A program made the position numbers and the translations under genes. Below the pieces are notes generated by a model that searched no databases, had not been told where the DNA came from, and worked only from the letters and a program-made list of their open reading frames with translations. 7,271 bases of DNA from positions 1 to 7,271 of the forward strand of contig JALVWZ010000384.1 of NCBI GenBank assembly GCA_027023115.1, written 5' to 3'. Below are positions 4,140-7,271 of the stretch, piece by piece. Position 1 is the stretch's first letter. Each line of letters opens with the position of its first letter. The stretch is from Thermaceae bacterium. Lineage in GTDB: Bacteria; Deinococcota; Deinococci; Deinococcales; Marinithermaceae.

Positions 4140-5825
4140 TCATCTTTCAATCAGTCTCTCGGCTCCCGTCTTGGAGCCGACGGCCAGATACATCAAGCCG
4201 ATGGCGAACAGTACTATGGCGATCAGAACCACGCAGTAGGCGGCGGCGTTGCCAAAACGGCCGGTTTCCGCCTCGTTGAGAATCTGCGCCGTCATTATCC
4301 GCCAGCGCGGCGTAACCAAGAAGATGATCGCCGAAAGCGAAGTCATCGCGCGGGAAAAGCTATAAACCATACCCGCCAGCAGAGCCGGCCTGATTAGGGG
4401 GACGGTTATCCTGCGGAAGGTCGTCAAGGAAGAGGCCCCCAAACTGGCGGACGCCTCCTCCATGGTCGCGTCTATCTGCTGGAGGGAGGCGACTATCGAG
4501 CGCACGCTACCCGGAACGCTGCGCACCACGTAGGCCAGGATGATGATGAGCGCCGTGCCGGTCAGCTTTGGAAACAACCCGCCCCAGTGCGGCTCGTTGA
4601 AGGCCAGAATGAAGCCGATGCCCACCACCGTCCCGGGAACGGCGAGGCCCAGAACCGACGTGAAGTCGACCAGGCTGCGGCCGGCAAACTTACGGCGCAC
4701 TACCAGGTAGGCTATCAACAGCCCCATCAGCCCGGCTATGGGGGTGGCTATAGAGGCCAGCATGGTGGTATCTACCATGGCGTCGGAACCGTAGCCGAAG
4801 AGCACGAAGCGGAAGTGGTCGAGCGTCAAGGTGTAGTTGATGCCCCAAACCTTGGTTACTGCGCCAACGAATATGAAACCGTACACCAGCACCACCAAAG
4901 CGGCTATGGCCAGCGCCAGTGAAAACAGCGGCCACTTTACCCAGGGTGCGGTGATCATGCGGGCGCGGCCAACCGGCTTGCCGGTGACCGACACGTAGGA
5001 GTGGCGGCTGACCCAGTAATACTGCAGGAAAAACAGCGTTAGCGAGGGGATTAGCAGCAAGAGCGAGAGCACGGCGCCGGCGTAGAGGTCGTATTCTCCG
5101 ATAATGGACAGGAAGATGCGCGAAGATAGAACCGTGTAGTTGCCGCCGATTATCAGGGGGTTTGCCAGGTCGGCCATGGCCTCTACGAAGAGGAGCAGGA
5201 ACGAGCTGGCCAGACCCGGGGTAAGCATTGGCAGGGTGACGGTGCGAAATACGCGCCAGCGGCTGGCCCCCAGGCTGGTGGCCGCCTCTTCCAGGGCCGG
5301 GTCCAGCGCCCGCATCATCCCCAGCAGGGTCAGGTACGCCACCGGAAAGAAAGAAATGGAGAGGACGAAGATCAGGCCGTCCAGGCCGTAGATGTCGTAT
5401 CTGATCCCGAGCAGCTTCTTTGTTATCAAGCCGCTTCTGCCAAAGAGGACGATTGTTGACATGGCCACCGCGAAAGGCGGCGAGATGATAGGCAAGATAC
5501 CGATAAGGTTGAAAAAGCGCTTGAACGGTACGTCCAGCTTGGTCTGCACGAAGGCGAACAAAAACCCGAGGGCCGTTCCCAAACTGGCTACGCCCAGACC
5601 CATCCAGAGCGTGTTCATGATTACCCGCCAGGTTCCCCGGGCGGTCATCAAGCGTTGCCAGGCGGGCATGGCGGCGTCGCTGGCGCTCACCGAGAGGATC
5701 TCGTAAAGGGGGTAGATAACGAAGGCCGCCAAGAAACCAATCGATACTAGCAGCCCAATAGCCAGTACGCCATCCTGGGTGAGGCGGCGGTATTCCCCGA
5801 GGCGCAATCGCAAGTTGCCCAACAC
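4140..5825 (-). CDS. ABC importer permease, two fused domains, FbpB-like, 561 aa
   Basis: An inner-membrane permease with two homologous halves in one chain, as in FbpB, ThiP and related importers, so one polypeptide forms the whole channel. Each half has about six membrane helices and one EAA loop that docks onto the ATPase. The loops are EEAATSLGASRWRVFRTVTL (179-198) with LP following, and EEASASLGASSLTTFRRITV (456-475) with PLIRP following. Helices are evident at about 20-42, 70-93, 110-129, 150-170, 205-226, 248-272, 298-324, 352-376, 388-409, 423-436, 480-504 and 528-549. The start is GTG 5825 with AAAGGAG 5 nt upstream. It lies 70 bp after the binding-protein gene, separated by a stem-loop, and 9 bp before the ATPase start. 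The sequence looks complete. Substrate cannot be read from it. Confidence 0.96.
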   Translation of the reverse strand: MLGNLRLRLGEYRRLTQDGVLAIGLLVSIGFLAAFVIYPLYEILSVSASDAAMPAWQRLMTARGTWRVIMNTLWMGLGVASLGTALGFLFAFVQTKLDVPFKRFFNLIGILPIISPPFAVAMSTIVLFGRSGLITKKLLGIRYDIYGLDGLIFVLSISFFPVAYLTLLGMMRALDPALEEAATSLGASRWRVFRTVTLPMLTPGLASSFLLLFVEAMADLANPLIIGGNYTVLSSRIFLSIIGEYDLYAGAVLSLLLLIPSLTLFFLQYYWVSRHSYVSVTGKPVGRARMITAPWVKWPLFSLALAIAALVVLVYGFIFVGAVTKVWGINYTLTLDHFRFVLFGYGSDAMVDTTMLASIATPIAGLMGLLIAYLVVRRKFAGRSLVDFTSVLGLAVPGTVVGIGFILAFNEPHWGGLFPKLTGTALIIILAYVVRSVPGSVRSIVASLQQIDATMEEASASLGASSLTTFRRITVPLIRPALLAGMVYSFSRAMTSLSAIIFLVTPRWRIMTAQILNEAETGRFGNAAAYCVVLIAIVLFAIGLMYLAVGSKTGAERLIER

Positions 5826-5846
5826 GGCCGCTCCTTTATCAAGGCA

Positions 5847-5878
5847 GGGCGGCGCCCCGAACAGGCGCCTCCCCGCCC
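5847..5878 (-). promoter_or_regulatory. Intergenic stem-loop between binding-protein and permease genes
   Basis: GGCGCC (5851-5856 and 5864-5869) can pair around a 7-nt loop, or GGGCGG (5847-5852) can pair with CCGCCC (5873-5878) as a longer alternative. No T run follows on the minus strand. In binding-protein-first operons such structures often stabilise the upstream mRNA or reduce read-through, so the binding protein is made in excess. That role is inferred. Confidence 0.55.
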
Positions 5879-5895
5879 ACTAGACTCGCGAAACG

Positions 5896-6936
5896 TTATT
5901 TACCTGGCGCCGCAGCACCCTCGCGGACCTCCTCGCCAAAGCGCTCGGAGAGCTTGGCCCGCAACTTGCCGGATTCTTCATGGTCGTAGGAAAGCAGCTT
6001 GACCTGATCGAGCGAAATCGCTTCTTTGGGAACGACCGTGTTCGGGTTCGAAGGAACCTGGTACGACTTGACGGTGGCGGCTATCGCCTGGGCTTCGGGG
6101 CTCAGCGCCCAGTCCATCCACAACTTGGCGGCGTTGGGGTGTTTGGCTCCCTTGATTAGGGCTTCGGCGCCGATCTCGTAGCCGGTGCCCTCCTTGGGGA
6201 AAGAAACCACCAGGTCCACGCCGGTTTCTTCGCGGAACTTGACGCAGTCGTGGGAGAAGATGATGGCTACCGGCACTTCGCCGGCGGCGGCCATCCGCCC
6301 CGGGGCGGAGCCGCTCTTGGTGTACTGGAAGATGTTGTCGTTGACCTTCTTGAGGTACTCAAAGGCCTTGTCCACGCCGCGCAGTACTACCTGAGTGTAG
6401 AGGAAGGTGTAGGCGGTACCCGAGGTGCGGGGGTCGGCTACGGCGATGCCGTTCTTGAGTTTGGGGCTGAGCAGGTCGTCCCAGGAGGTGGGCGCGTGAA
6501 ACTTGATCTGGTCCAGCAGCTCTTTGTTGGAGCAAAAGCCGAGGGCTCCCACGTAGATCCCCGTCCAGATACCCTTGGCGTCCTTCAGCTCCGCCGGAAT
6601 CTCTGCCGCGCGCGGAGGAACGTAGGGTTCGATCAGGCCTTCATCGTACGCCGCCATCTGGCCCTCGTTGGGGCCTCCCCACCAAACGTCGAACGAGGGG
6701 TGGCCGGCCTCGGCGCGCAGGCGCGCCAGCGCCTCGCCCGAAGACATTCTGACGTAGGTGGTCTTGATGCCGTACTTCTTCTGGAAGGCTGCGACCATGG
6801 CCTGGGCCCAGTCTTCCTGCGGTCCCGCCAGGACTACCAGCTCGCCTTCCGTCTTTGCCGTTGGCTTGGCGGCGTAAACCGCAGAAAATACCGCCAGGGC
6901 CGCTAACAAAATAAACGCTACATTCCTTCTGTTCAT
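5896..6936 (-). CDS. ABC importer solute-binding protein, AfuA/COG1840-type, 346 aa
   Basis: An exported binding protein that delivers a ligand to the permease. Residues 1-23 form a signal peptide: MNRR, a hydrophobic core (VAFILLAALAVF), then cleavage near VYA|A. There is no lipobox cysteine. The mature protein has COG1840 family landmarks: SSGEALARLRAEAGHPSFDVWWGG (about 65-88), PTSWDDLLSPKLKNG (149-163), ADPRTSGTAYTFL (167-179) and GTGYEIGAEALIKGAKHPNAAKL (250-272). There is no adjacent tyrosine pair such as FbpA uses for ferric iron, so iron is not supported; phosphonates, thiamine and organic phosphates remain possible. The only cysteines (135 and 231) could form a disulfide. ATG 6936 is chosen because AAGGAGG lies 8 nt upstream; this excludes an 11-residue extension from 6969. 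It is first in the operon. Confidence 0.95.
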   Translation of the reverse strand: MNRRNVAFILLAALAVFSAVYAAKPTAKTEGELVVLAGPQEDWAQAMVAAFQKKYGIKTTYVRMSSGEALARLRAEAGHPSFDVWWGGPNEGQMAAYDEGLIEPYVPPRAAEIPAELKDAKGIWTGIYVGALGFCSNKELLDQIKFHAPTSWDDLLSPKLKNGIAVADPRTSGTAYTFLYTQVVLRGVDKAFEYLKKVNDNIFQYTKSGSAPGRMAAAGEVPVAIIFSHDCVKFREETGVDLVVSFPKEGTGYEIGAEALIKGAKHPNAAKLWMDWALSPEAQAIAATVKSYQVPSNPNTVVPKEAISLDQVKLLSYDHEESGKLRAKLSERFGEEVREGAAAPGK

Positions 6937-6998
6937 ACTTTGGGCCTCCTTTGCCATCTCGCGCAACAACCTGAACCGCTTTTTGTAATGCGATTATT

Positions 6999-7031
6999 AG
7001 TATACCTCATCAATTTGTTTTATCGGTGCAA
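6999..7031 (-). promoter_or_regulatory. Possible promoter of the ABC importer operon
   Basis: TATACT (6999-7004 on the minus strand) is a good -10 match, 62 bp before the start codon, in an A+T-rich stretch. The nearest -35-like element, TTGCAC (7026-7031), is 21 bp upstream, longer than the ideal 17. TAAT and ATTA half-sites 6 bp apart (6986-6999) overlap the -10 edge and could bind a repressor; I do not identify one. Confidence 0.4.
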
Positions 7032-7138
7032 GATTTTCACATAACGTGCCACAAAAACAGCTCCCTACGCACTGCTACCCAGGTTCGGCTCGAGGCCAAA
7101 AGCAGGTGCGGGGTACGAAGAGCGCTGATTCGGATGCC

Positions 7139-7167
7139 AAAAGACAAGGGCGGGGTAACCCCCGCCC
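7139..7167 (-). terminator. Intrinsic terminator of the tRNA-Arg gene
   Basis: On the minus strand, GGGCGGGG, a GTTA loop and CCCCGCCC form a perfect 8-bp stem (7148-7155 with 7160-7167), followed by TTGTCTTTT. It begins 4 bp after the CCA end of the tRNA. Confidence 0.85.
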
Positions 7168-7171
7168 GCCG

Positions 7172-7248
7172 TGGTGCGCCCGGCAGGAGTCGAACCTGCG
7201 GCCTAGCGCTTAGGAGGCGCTTGCTCTATCCGGCTGAGCTACGGGCGC
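7172..7248 (-). tRNA. tRNA-Arg, anticodon CCT, CCA encoded
   Basis: The cloverleaf is complete over 77 nt: acceptor GCGCCCG pairs with CGGGCGC, the D arm is GCTCAGCCGGATAGAGC, and the anticodon stem AGCGC/GCGCT encloses loop CTCCTAA. The variable loop has 5 nt, and the T arm GCAGG-TTCGACT-CCTGC is canonical. The discriminator base is A and CCA is encoded at 7172-7174. Anticodon CCT reads AGG, giving arginine. The gene has its own -10 element and terminator, so it is probably transcribed alone. Confidence 0.97.
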
Positions 7249-7258
7249 CCGCGTGAAA

Positions 7259-7264
7259 ATTGTA
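7259..7264 (-). promoter_or_regulatory. -10 element of the tRNA-Arg promoter
   Basis: TACAAT on the minus strand lies 10 bp before the mature tRNA 5' end, a close match to TATAAT with suitable spacing. The -35 element would lie beyond the right edge of the window. Confidence 0.65.
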
Positions 7265-7271
7265 GCACGCG

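Noticed and set aside
2867..6906. Many long plus-strand frames opposite the transporter genes
   Set aside because: They are shadows of GC-rich minus-strand genes with complete family motifs. None has motifs of its own.
6985..7004. Fur or DtxR box upstream of the ABC operon
   Set aside because: TAAT and ATTA half-sites are present, but the 6-bp spacing and flanks do not fit the Fur, PerR or DtxR consensus. Iron regulation is not supported.
7026..7256. Plus-strand 76-aa frame at the right edge
   Set aside because: Its end (GRSRTCGLALRRRLLYPAEL) is the familiar antisense reading of a tRNA gene, and it also crosses the tRNA terminator.

Overview
The window has three zones. All convincing protein genes and the tRNA lie on the minus strand; the CRISPR array reads most naturally on the plus strand. 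The DNA is moderately GC-rich, ribosome binding sites are strong (one is AAGGAGG), and GTG starts occur beside ATG. The long CRISPR array, a lone repeat of a second CRISPR type, and a cluster of small antitoxin-like genes suggest a free-living, possibly thermophilic bacterium such as a Clostridia-like Firmicute. That placement is inference only. The solute-binding protein has a plain signal peptide and no lipobox cysteine, which is unusual for a single-membrane Firmicute, so the lineage is left open.

Bases 1-900: a CRISPR array of seven 37-bp repeats and six spacers (7-480), cut off at the left edge. Its repeat has a 9-bp GC-rich stem closed by a GAAA loop and ends in ATTGAAAC. A small unrecognised gene for a basic, helical 91-residue protein converges on the end of the array.

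Bases 900-3041: an accessory zone with much non-coding and decayed DNA. It holds one isolated repeat of the type I-E kind (1312-1340), an orphan CopG/BrnA-like antitoxin fragment (1398-1601), and a frameshifted second copy of the array-flanking gene (1684-1828). A tight minus-strand group follows: an antitoxin-like gene (2324-2557), what looks like a decayed PIN-domain toxin (2096-2321), and a DUF2283 gene (1887-2099). Several inverted repeats are scattered through the zone.

Bases 3042-7031: a complete three-gene ABC importer operon, transcribed right to left as solute-binding protein, two-domain permease and ATPase. The layout matches the AfuA/FbpA-type (COG1840) importers of ferric iron, phosphonates and related ligands. 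The binding protein lacks an adjacent tyrosine pair like the iron-binding pair of FbpA, so the substrate is not assigned. A stem-loop separates the binding-protein gene from the permease gene, and the permease and ATPase genes are nearly contiguous.

The right edge holds a tRNA-Arg gene (anticodon CCT) on the minus strand, with its promoter -10 element and an intrinsic terminator.
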